Notes under the pieces: model-generated
Databases searched by the model: none
The model's input: the letters and a program-made list of their open reading frames with translations, nothing else
What the model was told of the DNA's origin: nothing
Translations under genes and position numbers: made by a program
In this document: piece by piece, positions 1 to 7,980 of the stretch
How positions within the stretch are numbered: position 1 is the first letter of the stretch
Layout: each line of letters starts with the position of its first letter
Assembly: GCA_964219355.1 (NCBI GenBank)
Contig: CAXPOZ010000001.1
Span: 124,001-188,000, forward strand
Reading direction: 5' to 3'
Length of the DNA stretch: 64,000 bases
DNA from: Parvularcula sp964219355
Lineage (GTDB): Bacteria > Pseudomonadota > Alphaproteobacteria > Caulobacterales > Parvularculaceae

Positions 1-507
1 CGGATCGTAGTGGCTACCGTGGCAGGGACAGAACCATCCGCCATAATCGCCTTTGGTTTCACCCTGCTCGGTGCCGAGCGGGATACAGCCAAGGTGCGTA
101 CAGACACCAAGAACGACGACGAAGTCCTTTGCCCCGCTCTCGGGACCGGTGACCCGCGTGTCGAAATCAGCAGCGCCCGGCTTGTCCGGGTTCCGGCTGT
201 CCGTGTCTTTCAGAATGCTTGTGGGTTCTTCTTCGGTCGCGGTGATCTCGCGTTCCGTCAGGCGGCGGATGAAGACCGGCTTGCCTTGCCAGACAACCTT
301 CACGGCCTGCCCCGGCTCGATCCCGGCAATGGAGACTTCCTTGGTGGCCAGGGCCCGGACGTCTGCGGCGGGGTTCATCTGGTGCACCATCGGAATGGCG
401 ATCCCCACGGCGGCTGCCCCGGCAGTGCCGACAGCGAGAAGATGGATGAAGTCGCGGCGGCCTTGATCTTCCAGACCGCTACCGTCGTTTTGATCGTTGG
501 AACTCAT
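1..507 (-). CDS. petA: Ubiquinol-cytochrome c reductase Rieske iron-sulfur subunit (C-terminus cut by window edge)
   Basis: Rieske [2Fe-2S] subunit of the cytochrome bc1 complex, which passes electrons from ubiquinol to cytochrome c1 at the inner membrane. 169 residues are visible. A twin-arginine pair (R17 R18) precedes one membrane segment (about 20-40), as expected of a Tat-exported, membrane-anchored Rieske protein. Both cluster-binding boxes are present: CTHLGC with C136/H138 as ligands, and CPCHGS with C160/H163; C141 and C162 would form the stabilising disulfide. The start is the ATG at 507. The last few residues and, presumably, petB and petC lie outside the window. A bc1 complex fits the presence of a cbb3 oxidase elsewhere in the window. 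The identification is secure. Confidence 0.97.
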   Translation of the reverse strand, partial: MSSNDQNDGSGLEDQGRRDFIHLLAVGTAGAAAVGIAIPMVHQMNPAADVRALATKEVSIAGIEPGQAVKVVWQGKPVFIRRLTEREITATEEEPTSILKDTDSRNPDKPGAADFDTRVTGPESGAKDFVVVLGVCTHLGCIPLGTEQGETKGDYGGWFCPCHGSHYDP

Positions 508-654
508 TGAAAAACCCGCGAGACGGGCCCCTTGCATGGAAGTCGTTTGAGAATTTCCGGATGCGTCTGCCACGCGTCTTGGCCCACGTCCAGCGGGCAG
601 GTTGGCACAGGCCTGTATCTTTTTGACGACTTGACGACAAATCCGGCCTGATCA

Positions 655-1113
655 ATGGCCGGTGTCATGCTCCATCTTGCTCTCTTCCAGCCAGAGATCG
701 CCGCCAATGTCGGCGCCGCCATCCGGGCTGCGGCCTGTTTCGGGGCCGAGCTTCATGTCATCGAGCCTTGCGGTTTCCCTTGGAAAACAAGGGACATAGA
801 GAGAGTGTCACTTGATTACGGTGCCCTCGCCCCGCCCCACCGGCATGCGGATTGGCGGGCGTTCCGGGCGGCCCTTGCCGGCCGGATCATCCTGATGACC
901 ACGAAGGCCGAGACCGCGCATCACGAGCATGACTGGCAAAGGGGCGACATATTGCTCCTCGGGCAAGAGAGCGCCGGTGTGCCGGAAGATATCCACAATG
1001 AAGCGGATATCTGCCTGCGAATCCCCCTCGCCCCCGGCGCACGCTCCCTCAATATGGCAATGGCGGGCGCGATCGCCATGGCCGAAGCGCGCCGCCAGAT
1101 CGGCTGGGGGTAA
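655..1113 (+). CDS. trmL: tRNA (cytidine(34)-2'-O)-methyltransferase, TrmL-like
   Basis: SPOUT-class methyltransferase of 152 residues, the usual length for TrmL (YibK), which 2'-O-methylates the wobble base of tRNA-Leu isoacceptors. Visible family features are the N-terminal LFQPEIAANVGAAIR stretch, the central FGxESAGVP-like segment (LLGQESAGVPEDI), and the C-terminal RSLNMAMAGAIAMAEA stretch that forms part of the knotted SAM site. An in-frame ATG at 667 is an alternative start that would place the protein closer to the typical TrmL N-terminus; neither start has a strong ribosome-binding site. The gene is divergent from petA and convergent with the dehydrogenase at 1118, with only 4 bases between stop codons. 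Confidence 0.9.
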   Translation: MAGVMLHLALFQPEIAANVGAAIRAAACFGAELHVIEPCGFPWKTRDIERVSLDYGALAPPHRHADWRAFRAALAGRIILMTTKAETAHHEHDWQRGDILLLGQESAGVPEDIHNEADICLRIPLAPGARSLNMAMAGAIAMAEARRQIGWG

Positions 1114-1117
1114 TCCT

Positions 1118-2161
1118 TCAGCCGGGCAATGTGCTCATGTCGATGACAAAGCGATATTTCACATCGCTCTTCTGCATCCGCTCATAGGCCTGATTGATCT
1201 CATCCATCTGGATGATCTCGATGTCTGAGGTGATCCCGTGCTCGGCACAGAAATCGAGCATCTCCTGGGTCTCCTTGAGACCACCGATCAGCGAGCCTGC
1301 AATGCTTCGCCGCCCGAAGACCATCGGCGCGCTGTTGACCTCAGGCAGCTGTTCGACCGCGCCGACGATGCACATCACGCCATCAATCTTGAGGAGCCCG
1401 ACATAGGGGTTGAGATCGTGACGCACCGGGATCGTATTCAGGATGAAATCGAATCGTCCGGCATTCATTGCCATGGCGTCATCATCTTTCGAGATAAGGA
1501 CCTCATCCGCGCCGAGCGCCTTTGCGTCCTCGCCCTTCTCAGGAGACGTCGTGATCATCACGACATGCGCGCCAAGGGCATGGGCGAATTTGACGCCCAT
1601 ATGGCCAAGACCGCCAAGCCCGACGATGCCGACAGTCTGTCCCGGCCCTACCTTCCAGTGCTTGAGCGGCGACCAAGTCGTGATCCCCGCGCAAAGGAGC
1701 GGCGCCGCACCTGCCGGATCGAGCTTGCCGGAAATGCTCAAGACAAATTCCTGATCACAGATGATTTCTCTGGAATAGCCACCATAGGTGACGCCGCCCG
1801 GATCATTGGTGGCTGATCCATAGGTCATGGTGAAAGCATTGCAGTATTGTTCATTGCCCGCTTCGCATTGGGCACAGTGACGGCAACTGTCGACAAGGCA
1901 GCCCACTGCCGCCTTGTCGCCGACGGAGAACCCGGAGACCTCGCTGCCGACTTCCGCAATCGTCCCGACGATTTCATGGCCCGGCACCAATGGATATTGC
2001 GAGAAGCCCCAATCATTATTCACCATGTGAAGATCAGAGTGGCAGACCCCGCAAAACTCGATTTCTATACGGATATCCTTGGGCCCCAATTCCCTGCGCT
2101 CAATGGCGAAAGGCCCAAGCGGGGCATTGGCGGCTTTGGCAGCAAAGGCGGCTGTCGACAT
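1118..2161 (-). CDS. Zinc-dependent NAD(P) alcohol dehydrogenase (cinnamyl-alcohol dehydrogenase/YahK-like)
   Basis: Medium-chain zinc alcohol/aldehyde dehydrogenase of 347 residues. The catalytic zinc site is visible as GVCHSD (C40, H41) and PGHE; the structural zinc site is the cysteine cluster CRHCAQCEAGNEQYC; the nucleotide-binding motif is GLGGLGHMG. The pattern and length match the YahK/CAD branch, which reduces aldehydes, often with NADPH; the natural substrate cannot be read from sequence. The reading frame stays open upstream to 2902, but that part lies antisense to hemF. The ATG at 2161 (MSTAAF) has a GGAG ribosome-binding site 7 bases upstream and gives the normal family length. 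Confidence 0.92.
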   Translation of the reverse strand: MSTAAFAAKAANAPLGPFAIERRELGPKDIRIEIEFCGVCHSDLHMVNNDWGFSQYPLVPGHEIVGTIAEVGSEVSGFSVGDKAAVGCLVDSCRHCAQCEAGNEQYCNAFTMTYGSATNDPGGVTYGGYSREIICDQEFVLSISGKLDPAGAAPLLCAGITTWSPLKHWKVGPGQTVGIVGLGGLGHMGVKFAHALGAHVVMITTSPEKGEDAKALGADEVLISKDDDAMAMNAGRFDFILNTIPVRHDLNPYVGLLKIDGVMCIVGAVEQLPEVNSAPMVFGRRSIAGSLIGGLKETQEMLDFCAEHGITSDIEIIQMDEINQAYERMQKSDVKYRFVIDMSTLPG

Positions 2162-2281
2162 GGGTCTCTCCTGAAAACTGACTTGCAATGCTAGATGGTC
2201 ATGCCGCCTACCGCACGCAACGAACACAGCGCTCGGCCGCGGCGAATTGCGCTGCCCCGACAGGCAGCTTATGGGGGCGCA

Positions 2282-3163
2282 ATGACAGACTTGTTTGACG
2301 AGAAGAAATCCCGCGCCCGTGCTTGGTTCGAAGCATTGCGCGACCAGATTCACGCGGCCTTCGAAGCGATCGAGGATGACGTGGACCCCGCCCTCTATCC
2401 CGATATGCCGGCAGGCCGTTTCGCGCGGACGCCCTGGAGTCGTGGTGACGGGTCGGAAGATCAGGGCGGCGGCGTCATGGGGATGATGAAAGGCCGCGTC
2501 TTTGAGAAGGCAGGCATTCACACCTCCACCGTCTACGGAGAATTCTCGGAAGAATTCCGCAAGGCCATTCCCGGCGCGGAGGAAGACCCGCGCTTCTGGG
2601 CGAGCGGGATCAGCCTGATTGCGCATACCCGCAACCCGCATGCCCCGGCTGCGCATATGAATACGCGGATGATCGTGACGACCAAAGGCTGGTTCGGCGG
2701 CGGCGGGGATCTCAACCCCATGCATCCGGCCTACCGGACGGACAGCCACGAAGACACGCAAAGTTTTCTCGGCGCCTACAAGGCGACCTGCGACGCTCAT
2801 GACCCGGCCTATTGGCCGAAATTCAAGGAATGGTGCGACACCTATTTCTATCTGCCGCACAGAGACGAGCCGCGCGGCGTTGGCGGCATCTTTTATGACC
2901 ATCTCGATTCTGGAGATTGGGAGGCGGATTTTGCCTTCACGCAGGATGTCGGCAAGACGTTCCTCGACATCTATCCCCAGCTCGTCCGGCAGCGGATGAA
3001 TATGCCTTGGACTGAAGACGACCGGCAGGCCCAGCTGCGCCAGCGCGGCCGCTATGCCGAGTTCAACCTGCTCTATGATCGGGGCACGACCTTCGGGCTG
3101 AAGACCGGCGGCAATGTCGACTCGATCCTCTCAAGCCTGCCGCCGCTTGCCGTGTGGGAATGA
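2282..3163 (+). CDS. hemF: Oxygen-dependent coproporphyrinogen III oxidase
   Basis: Catalyses the O2-dependent oxidative decarboxylation of coproporphyrinogen III to protoporphyrinogen IX in haem synthesis. 293 residues, close to the usual 300. Recognised from conserved blocks such as EDQGGGVMGMMKGRVFEKAG, HTRNPHAPAAHMNTR, FGGGGDLNP and the C-terminal YAEFNLLYDRGTTFGLKTGG. The ATG at 2282 follows a GGGGGCGC purine run and gives the standard N-terminus; an in-frame upstream ATG at 2195 would add 29 unlike residues. An oxygen-independent counterpart, hemN, lies at 61411, so the organism can make haem with or without oxygen. Confidence 0.96.
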   Translation: MTDLFDEKKSRARAWFEALRDQIHAAFEAIEDDVDPALYPDMPAGRFARTPWSRGDGSEDQGGGVMGMMKGRVFEKAGIHTSTVYGEFSEEFRKAIPGAEEDPRFWASGISLIAHTRNPHAPAAHMNTRMIVTTKGWFGGGGDLNPMHPAYRTDSHEDTQSFLGAYKATCDAHDPAYWPKFKEWCDTYFYLPHRDEPRGVGGIFYDHLDSGDWEADFAFTQDVGKTFLDIYPQLVRQRMNMPWTEDDRQAQLRQRGRYAEFNLLYDRGTTFGLKTGGNVDSILSSLPPLAVWE

Positions 3164-3172
3164 CCCTGGTCG

Positions 3173-4183
3173 TCAGACCGTCGTGACCTCTTCGGAAAAA
3201 CCGAAATTGAGAATAAGCGCGTCCCAGACAGCAATCAGGGTCACAAGACAGAGAAGCCGTGCGGGCGGTTTGGCATCCGGCGCGATTCCGGCTGATTTGA
3301 GGTCGAGACGGCCATAACGATTGACGATCTGCATGACGTTCTGCGCATCGACCCGGCCCGACATCGCCCCTGCGTAAGCATCAATCTCACCACGGATATA
3401 ATCAAAGGCGGGCGGCAGCTGCAGGTCCCGTACAGCGGTGCGCAAAGACCGGAGGAGCGCCGGGACAGCCTGCGGCAGCGCGGCATAACGGACGGGCGTT
3501 GAATTGGCGTCGCCTGCATCACTCCAGTCGACGATCTCACCCAGTACCTCGAACATCTCGTGGCAGACATCGGCAAGCTCACGCGAATAGCGTTCAATCC
3601 TCAGATCAAAGAACATGCCCGGCTGGCCGGTCACTGGCACGACGAGGCAGGCGCCTTTGCCTGTGCTGCGATAAGCGCGGATGACCGCACGGCGGATCTC
3701 GACAAGGAACTCATCGGCCATGCCGGGGGCGCTGTCGGTATTCCCGCCCGCAAAAAGATCAGAGACCTCTGCTGGACGCCGGACATCGACAAGCTCGGTC
3801 AGCATCGGTTTGAGGCGGCGGTCCTCAGGATCAAGCCCGACCGTCGCTGTATCGAGCGCAATCGCCGCAACGGCCGTCCCGACCGCGCCCGTCGTGAGGC
3901 GTGCCGCGATAGAGAGATCGCCCTCTTCGATACTGGCCGGCGCGAAAGATGCCGCGGCGAGCGGTTCGGGCACACCCAGATCAGCTTCTGCCGCAGCAGC
4001 AGCGCGATCCATGACGCCAGGGGCATAGAATGTTTCAATCGGCAGGACCCGGCCACTGACCCGCTGGATCGACGCACCCTTCGGCCGTCGAGATTGCTGC
4101 ATCTGACGCAAACCCATGAGGCAGGCGGCCAACGCCATCCCGCCGAACAGGATCATGATCCAGCCTGTTGCCGTAATTCCCAT
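3173..4183 (-). CDS. Hypothetical membrane-anchored protein
   Basis: A 336-residue protein I do not recognise. It begins with one hydrophobic helix (about residues 6-24), followed by a long, mostly soluble region rich in alanine and acidic residues, and ends with a second hydrophobic stretch (about 312-330, LLCLVTLIAVWDALILNFGF). A GGG-rich ribosome-binding site lies just before the ATG at 4183. Its stop is 9 bases from that of hemF, so the two converge. Codon use and length make it a convincing gene; its function is unknown. Confidence 0.72.
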   Translation of the reverse strand: MGITATGWIMILFGGMALAACLMGLRQMQQSRRPKGASIQRVSGRVLPIETFYAPGVMDRAAAAAEADLGVPEPLAAASFAPASIEEGDLSIAARLTTGAVGTAVAAIALDTATVGLDPEDRRLKPMLTELVDVRRPAEVSDLFAGGNTDSAPGMADEFLVEIRRAVIRAYRSTGKGACLVVPVTGQPGMFFDLRIERYSRELADVCHEMFEVLGEIVDWSDAGDANSTPVRYAALPQAVPALLRSLRTAVRDLQLPPAFDYIRGEIDAYAGAMSGRVDAQNVMQIVNRYGRLDLKSAGIAPDAKPPARLLCLVTLIAVWDALILNFGFSEEVTTV

Positions 4184-4265
4184 GACACCCCCTACCGTCC
4201 CCTAACGATACCCCTATCAGGGCCTGCTGCGAAGGCCCCTTCGCGCCTCAATTCAGCAGCCACGC

Positions 4266-4297
4266 AATAAAAAACGGGCGCCCGTCAGAGCGCCCGT
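4266..4297 (-). terminator. Rho-independent terminator after the 157-residue membrane protein gene
   Basis: On the minus strand, ACGGGCG and CGCCCGT form a 7-bp GC-rich stem around a 10-base loop, followed by a run of six T. It sits 34 bases downstream of the stop at 4331, before the promoter region of the next minus-strand gene. Confidence 0.8.
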
Positions 4298-4330
4298 CCC
4301 GTTATTCAGGAACCTGCACGAATGGCAGGA

Positions 4331-4804
4331 TCAGTCATTATTGCCACGCAGGCCGGAGAGCCCGGCAAAAATCGTGATCAGACCGAATGCCGCCGTGGCA
4401 TAAGCGCCCCAGCGGAAATCAGAGAACGCTGCCTGCTCGGTCGTGAAGACCTCTTTGGCAAACCAGCCAAAAGTCACGATCGCAGCAACACCGGCCACAA
4501 TGGTCACAAGGCTGGTCAGACGGCCGATCAGCGGCACGAGACCGATTACCGACAGGGCGGCAGACAATACGCCAAGCGCCACAGTCGCCAGAACCAGCTG
4601 GCCAAACAGGCCGTAAGCCGGGGCGCACTCACCCGACATCGAAATCTTGCCGTCCATGAGGCAGCCGATCGTGCTATCGACAAATGCACTGCCAAGAACG
4701 GGTTCAGTGAAGCTTGCGCCAAGGATCTGGCCGGTGCTGTCGAGCAGCCAGGGGCCGAAATAGGCCGCCGCGGCAATGGCAAGCGAGAGTAAAATGCGGA
4801 TCAT
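4331..4804 (-). CDS. Hypothetical four-helix membrane protein
   Basis: 157 residues with about four hydrophobic segments (roughly 1-20, 64-86, 90-112 and 130-150) and two periplasm-side cysteines (CLMDGKISMSGEC). I do not recognise the family. An AAGGG ribosome-binding site stands 8 bases before the ATG at 4804 and a good terminator follows the stop, so it looks like a single-gene transcript. Its downstream neighbour at 3173 is in the same direction, but lies beyond the terminator. Confidence 0.75.
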   Translation of the reverse strand: MIRILLSLAIAAAAYFGPWLLDSTGQILGASFTEPVLGSAFVDSTIGCLMDGKISMSGECAPAYGLFGQLVLATVALGVLSAALSVIGLVPLIGRLTSLVTIVAGVAAIVTFGWFAKEVFTTEQAAFSDFRWGAYATAAFGLITIFAGLSGLRGNND

Positions 4805-4880
4805 CTGTACGCCCTTCAGGTATTCCCAACGGGACTAGATTAACGGACGCTTAAGGTTCGGCCAAGCCCAAAGGGCAAGT

Positions 4881-6083
4881 TCATTTTCCGGGTGGCAAAT
4901 GCGCCGCAATGCGGCCGAGAACCGCCTCCCACTTGTATTCGTCCTGCATCAGGGAGCGTCCGGCCTCCCCCAAACGGCGGCGCAACTCGGGATCTCCGAG
5001 CAGTTCCAGCACTTTAGCGGCAGTTTCCTCGGCACTATTGGCCTCAAGAAGGTGCTCTCCGGGCCTGACAGATATGCCTGTCAGGGCCCCTGAACTTGCG
5101 ATGACCGGCACGCCCATTGCCATGGCCTCAAGAACTTTATTCTGAACACCCCGGGCGATCCGCAGTGGCGCAACGGCGAGCTGCGCATCCGCGATGAACG
5201 GCCGGATGTCATCAACCCGGCCTGTAACGGTCACGCCGTGCTCCATGCCAAGCTTACGGACAGGGCCTGTCGGGTCGCGCCCGATAATGCCGAATGTCAG
5301 CGTGGGATGCTGGTGTTTGAGTTGCGGCCAGACCTCGCGGACGAACCAGATCACGGCATCGGCATTCGGCCGATAATCCATCGCCCCGGTGAAGACGATA
5401 TCGAAGGGGTGGGTGAGATGCGGGAATTCTCCATCCGGGTTCCAGAAGGAAAGATCGATCCCGTTGCGGTACCAGTCGACGCGCTCCTGCGGCATGCCCG
5501 CCGTCTCTTTGAGGAGGTCTGCTTCCTCCGGCGAGACAAGAAAGGTCTTCTCGCTCAACTCGGCAGCGCGCGTTTCGGCAACAGCCACTTTCCGCGCCTC
5601 ACGCCGGTGCAGCGCCCGCATGAAGGGAAGCCCGTCTGCCGCATAGCTCTGCCATTTGGCACTGTCCGCATCGACCATGTCGACAAAGAGCGGCGCTTTG
5701 GCACCGTCGGCATAGATCGTCATCGCGCCGGAGAAATAGATCTCCGCGACCAGCCCCTTTGCCCGCTCCCGCGCAACGAAGCTGCGCATCAATTCATCCT
5801 CATACCACGCAAAGCTGAGCGGCTGGCCTTTCATGAGACCTTTGAGCGACCGCCAGCGCCCCTGCATCGCGCCGAGCGGACGGATGCAGGTCGCGGCACA
5901 GAGGTTTTCGAGAACATCGGTGTGAATGGCGTCTGACGGATCATCGATGAAGGTGCCGAGCGCAAGGTCATACCGGTCCGCCAGAAACTTCGTCAGGTGC
6001 CAGGACCTGATCTTATCCCCCTTATTCGGCGGATAGGGGATTCTGTGGGTCAGAAGGAGTGCGCGTTTCTTTGCGCCGGTCAT
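4881..6083 (-). CDS. Glycosyltransferase of the XrtA/PEP-CTERM exopolysaccharide locus (Stp1-like)
   Basis: 400-residue GT-B glycosyltransferase (GT4-like C-terminal half). It matches the sugar transferases that accompany exosortase A loci (TIGR03087-type): N-terminal LLLTHRIPYPPNKGDKIR, a central FTGAMDYRPNADAV segment that starts the second Rossmann domain, and the C-terminal EAMAMGVPVIAS donor-binding motif. It is the last gene of the minus-strand exopolysaccharide run; its ATG overlaps the stop of the FemAB gene by 4 bases (ATGA), which suggests translational coupling. It presumably adds a sugar to the lipid-linked repeat unit in the cytoplasm. Confidence 0.9.
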   Translation of the reverse strand: MTGAKKRALLLTHRIPYPPNKGDKIRSWHLTKFLADRYDLALGTFIDDPSDAIHTDVLENLCAATCIRPLGAMQGRWRSLKGLMKGQPLSFAWYEDELMRSFVARERAKGLVAEIYFSGAMTIYADGAKAPLFVDMVDADSAKWQSYAADGLPFMRALHRREARKVAVAETRAAELSEKTFLVSPEEADLLKETAGMPQERVDWYRNGIDLSFWNPDGEFPHLTHPFDIVFTGAMDYRPNADAVIWFVREVWPQLKHQHPTLTFGIIGRDPTGPVRKLGMEHGVTVTGRVDDIRPFIADAQLAVAPLRIARGVQNKVLEAMAMGVPVIASSGALTGISVRPGEHLLEANSAEETAAKVLELLGDPELRRRLGEAGRSLMQDEYKWEAVLGRIAAHLPPGK

Positions 6084-7120
6084 GCGAGATGACCTGCCAG
6101 CATTGGCCCCAGCCGATTGGCAACCGGCACCGGCAGCCGGGTCCAGACCTTCGACATCAAAGCGAACTTGGGGTTCTGCGGATTGACGTTGGGCATTTCG
6201 TCCGTCTGCATCAGTTTGTACATATAGGAAAGCGCCCGCGGCTCAAAACCCCAATGGGTCTTATAGGCATGGGCGCCCGTCCCGCGCTTTGACCGCCCAA
6301 GATCGAAAATGCGCGCGCCTCGCGTCAGCGCGTGCCCCATCATCCACCAGTAAAGATAGTCGCCGGCATGGCTGCGCCGCGCGCCCGGTGAGATGAACGA
6401 GCTGTAGAGATGCACCGTATCGCGATGATAATAATTGATGACCCCAGCGAGCGGCTCGCCTGCCTGCTCGACAAAGATCAGCTCCATGTCATCGCCGAAC
6501 CGCGCCTTCTGCGCCTCTAGCCAGCGGCGCGGGAAGACGGGTGTGCCGTGATCGCGCTGGGCAATGGCGTACCCCTTCCAGAACCGTTTGAGGTCATCGG
6601 AAGGCTGGATTGTCAGCTCCCCGTCCGCTGCCCAGTCAATGGCCTTTCTGATATCGGCGCGCTTCTTCCGGCGGATCGATTTGAGGCGCTGCTCCTCGTC
6701 CTCGATAATCCCTACAGAGAATGTATCGTAGATGCCCTCTTTTTCGTGCCAGCCTTCTTCGGCGTCATCCTCGCTGCGCAGCTCGATATATTCGCTGCTG
6801 CGGGCTTTCGCTTCGGCAAGGGCGCGTGTGAGGAGCGCTGCTCTTGTCTCATTGTCTTCTGCGACGACCCCGCCGCCGACGGTGAAGCCAACGGAAATCA
6901 GGGCACGGCCGAAAAGGCTCGACCGCCGGTCAATCAGCGGCAGGATGCCGGCGACCTCTCCGCCCCGCTCGGCAAGGAGGTAGACCGGTTCATGACCATA
7001 GGTTTCACGGATCGCTTCGGCCCAGCCATAGCGATGAAAAAAACTGCCCGCCCCTGCAACATAGCTGTCCCACGCAAGCGCGTCTTCCGCGGTCGCAAGG
7101 CGGATCTCAATCCCGCTCAC
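6080..7120 (-). CDS. FemAB-family GNAT protein associated with XrtA/PEP-CTERM systems
   Basis: 346 residues of the FemAB/GNAT fold, matching the FemAB-related proteins of PEP-CTERM loci (TIGR03019-type). Visible segments are the N-terminal WDSYVAGAGSFFHRYGWAEAI, the central LKSIRRKKRADIRKA and the C-terminal IFDLGRSKRGTGAHAYKTHWGFEP, typical of the acyl or aminoacyl transfer domain. FemAB relatives use aminoacyl-tRNA or acyl-CoA donors; the donor here is unknown, but a role in decorating the polysaccharide is likely. It starts with GTG at 7120, overlapping the deacetylase stop (GTGA), and its own stop overlaps the next start. Confidence 0.9.
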   Translation of the reverse strand: MSGIEIRLATAEDALAWDSYVAGAGSFFHRYGWAEAIRETYGHEPVYLLAERGGEVAGILPLIDRRSSLFGRALISVGFTVGGGVVAEDNETRAALLTRALAEAKARSSEYIELRSEDDAEEGWHEKEGIYDTFSVGIIEDEEQRLKSIRRKKRADIRKAIDWAADGELTIQPSDDLKRFWKGYAIAQRDHGTPVFPRRWLEAQKARFGDDMELIFVEQAGEPLAGVINYYHRDTVHLYSSFISPGARRSHAGDYLYWWMMGHALTRGARIFDLGRSKRGTGAHAYKTHWGFEPRALSYMYKLMQTDEMPNVNPQNPKFALMSKVWTRLPVPVANRLGPMLAGHLA

Positions 7121-7980
7121 AGGGTCGCTCCCCTGGCGATGTCTTCGGCAAAGACCTGATCGATCCGTCCCCAGCGGAAATCATCAAGCAGCCTGCCCAC
7201 TTTGCGCTCCATGACCGGCAGATTCAACCGGTGCCGCAATCGCGATTTGAGCGACAGCCCGCCCACCTTTGGCTGGTCGGGATCGACCTCCCATGGGTGG
7301 AAATAAAAGACACCTTGCCTGCCCGCCCCTTCGAGACGGCGCCACAGCGAACGGCTCACCGGATAAGGCATGGCGCGGAACCATCCGCCCCCGGCGCAAC
7401 TCTGGCGGCGCCCTAAAATCTCCTGCACCGCTACCGGGATTTCAACCAGCGCCGCGCCCGCGACATGAACGCCGAGTGGCGCGTCAGGGTCGCCATAATG
7501 GTCATGTGCAATCGGATGCGAGGAGGAAGAATAAAGATGGCCCTCTTCTGCGAGGATCTCATGCGCCCAGGGCGTGCGGGAATCGATCGAGAATCCGGCC
7601 GCGCGAAAGCCCGTGACGGTCACTTGCGCAATATCTTCAAGGCAGGCTTTGGTCTTGCGGATATCCTCCCGGAATTCATCCGGTGTTTGATCGAACACCT
7701 TGGTATGGTCCCAGCCATGGCTTGCGATCTCATGGCCCTCTTCGGCCATCCGGCGGATCAGGCCGGGTAGCCGTTCGGCCACCCACCCCAGAATAAAGAA
7801 GGTGCACCCTGCCCCTTTGGCCGCAAACAGATCGAGCAATCGGCTGGAGCTGTCCTCCACGCGCAGGGCATGGTCGTCCCAGTCCTCACGGGAGATGACG
7901 GAGCTGAGGGCCCAGACCTGGAACCAGTCCTCAACGTCAACCGACATAGCGTGAAGGGGTCGGACGGTCTCAGCCGCCAC
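7117..7980 (-). CDS. XrtA-associated polysaccharide deacetylase
   Basis: NodB-fold carbohydrate esterase 4 relative of about 287 residues. Catalytic motifs are AMSVDVEDWFQVWAL (DVED for metal and base), HEIASHGWDH (SHxxDH-type zinc ligands) and GFRAAGFSI. It fits the deacetylases found in exosortase A loci (TIGR03006-type), which remove N-acetyl groups from the polymer. The frame is open back to 8112 inside the ATPase gene, so the start must be chosen: GTG at 7980 gives the usual ten residues before the DVED motif, ATG at 7947 starts directly at it. Neither has a clear ribosome-binding site; coupling to the upstream gene, which ends at 7970, is likely. Confidence 0.9.
   Translation of the reverse strand: MAAETVRPLHAMSVDVEDWFQVWALSSVISREDWDDHALRVEDSSSRLLDLFAAKGAGCTFFILGWVAERLPGLIRRMAEEGHEIASHGWDHTKVFDQTPDEFREDIRKTKACLEDIAQVTVTGFRAAGFSIDSRTPWAHEILAEEGHLYSSSSHPIAHDHYGDPDAPLGVHVAGAALVEIPVAVQEILGRRQSCAGGGWFRAMPYPVSRSLWRRLEGAGRQGVFYFHPWEVDPDQPKVGGLSLKSRLRHRLNLPVMERKVGRLLDDFRWGRIDQVFAEDIARGATL

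Noticed and set aside
2162..2902. N-terminal extension of the alcohol dehydrogenase to 594 residues
   Set aside because: The extension is antisense to hemF, has no family resemblance, and a good ribosome-binding site marks ATG 2161.
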